Assembly (NCBI GenBank): GCA_018067325.1
Contig: JAGPUU010000483.1
Coordinates: 1 to 6,600 of the forward strand
Direction: 5' to 3'
DNA from: Amphritea sp.
GTDB lineage: Bacteria > Pseudomonadota > Gammaproteobacteria > Pseudomonadales > Balneatricaceae
DNA length: 6,600 nt
Shown here: positions 6,391 to 6,600 of the stretch, piece by piece
Position numbering within the stretch: position 1 is the stretch's first letter
Layout: every line of letters starts with the position of its first letter
Notes under the pieces: generated by a model
What the model was told of the DNA's origin: nothing
Databases searched by the model: none
The model's input: only the letters and a program-made list of their open reading frames with translations
Translations under genes and position numbers: made by a program

Positions 6391-6600
6391 ATGCAACAAA
6401 CACTGCTTGAATTAAATGATGTGCACAAGAGCTTTGGCTCTTTTAAGGTGACGGACGGTATGAATCTGGCGCTGGATGAAGGTCAGGCTCTGGGCATTAT
6501 CGGACCCAATGGTGCCGGTAAGAGTACCCTTTTTAATCTGATCGCCGGTGGTTTGAAACCGGATCAGGGGACGGTTGCTTTTGATGGTAAGGATGTCACT
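6391..6600 (+). CDS. ABC importer ATP-binding protein, LivG type, partial (3' end outside window)
   Basis: The first 70 codons of an ABC ATPase, running off the window edge without a stop. The Walker A motif GPNGAGKST is at 38-46, preceded by the usual strand LGIIG, and followed by TLFNLIAGGLKPDQG (46-60). The opening LLELNDVHKSFGSFKVTDG (5-23) and the FNLIAG sequence are typical of LivG proteins of the HAAT importer group, whose cytoplasmic ATPases drive uptake with a LivF partner and LivH/LivM permeases. None of those partners is in the window but they are expected downstream. The Walker B, signature and H-loop lie beyond the edge. It is probably in one transcript with the binding-protein gene, 120 bases upstream. 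Family call is firm, substrate is not. Confidence 0.9.
   Translation, partial: MQQTLLELNDVHKSFGSFKVTDGMNLALDEGQALGIIGPNGAGKSTLFNLIAGGLKPDQGTVAFDGKDVT

Noticed and set aside
6004..6399. 131-residue open frame on the minus strand across the spacer
   Set aside because: Overlaps the well-supported binding-protein gene, has no recognisable domain, and the spacer part is explained by inverted repeats.

Overview
The window is a compact, same-strand catabolic operon from a bacterium, probably a Gram-negative proteobacterium. The moderate base composition, short spacers, Shine-Dalgarno sites, a Tat-type signal peptide and a HAAT-family importer all fit this. A marine or environmental gammaproteobacterium is my guess from gene style, but no marker gene in the window proves it. 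Seven genes lie on the + strand, with the first and last cut by the window edges. No rRNA, tRNA, CRISPR array, insertion sequence or clear promoter is visible.

Bases 1-4939 encode five enzymes that together form the lower hydroquinone (4-hydroxyphenol) pathway. They are: the C-terminal two thirds of the large subunit of a two-subunit hydroquinone 1,2-dioxygenase (HapD/PnpD type); an aldehyde dehydrogenase fitting 4-hydroxymuconic semialdehyde dehydrogenase (HapE/PnpE type); the two subunits of a GctAB/CatIJ-type 3-oxoacid CoA-transferase; and a maleylacetate reductase (HapF/PnpF type). The inferred route is hydroquinone + O2 -> 4-hydroxymuconic semialdehyde -> maleylacetate -> 3-oxoadipate -> 3-oxoadipyl-CoA. 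The dehydrogenase makes NADH and the reductase can use it. A thiolase to finish the route, the small dioxygenase subunit and the enzyme that makes hydroquinone are not in the window.

Bases 4960-6600 begin an ABC importer: a Tat-exported, tryptophan-rich periplasmic binding protein of the branched-chain amino acid/amide (HAAT) family, then the start of a LivG-type ATPase. Between them is a 120-base spacer (6271-6390) rich in inverted repeats, the only substantial non-coding stretch. Since the importer directly follows the ring-cleavage genes, I infer that it takes up an aromatic precursor of hydroquinone or a related compound.

Genes are tightly packed. The CoA-transferase subunits overlap by ATGA, the reductase starts at a TAATG overlap, and other gaps are 16 to 39 bases apart from the structured spacer. 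The most notable points are the pathway assignment from the cupin metal-ligand pattern, the CoA-transferase genes placed between dehydrogenase and reductase, the linked Tat-dependent importer, and the structured spacer with mutually exclusive pairings.
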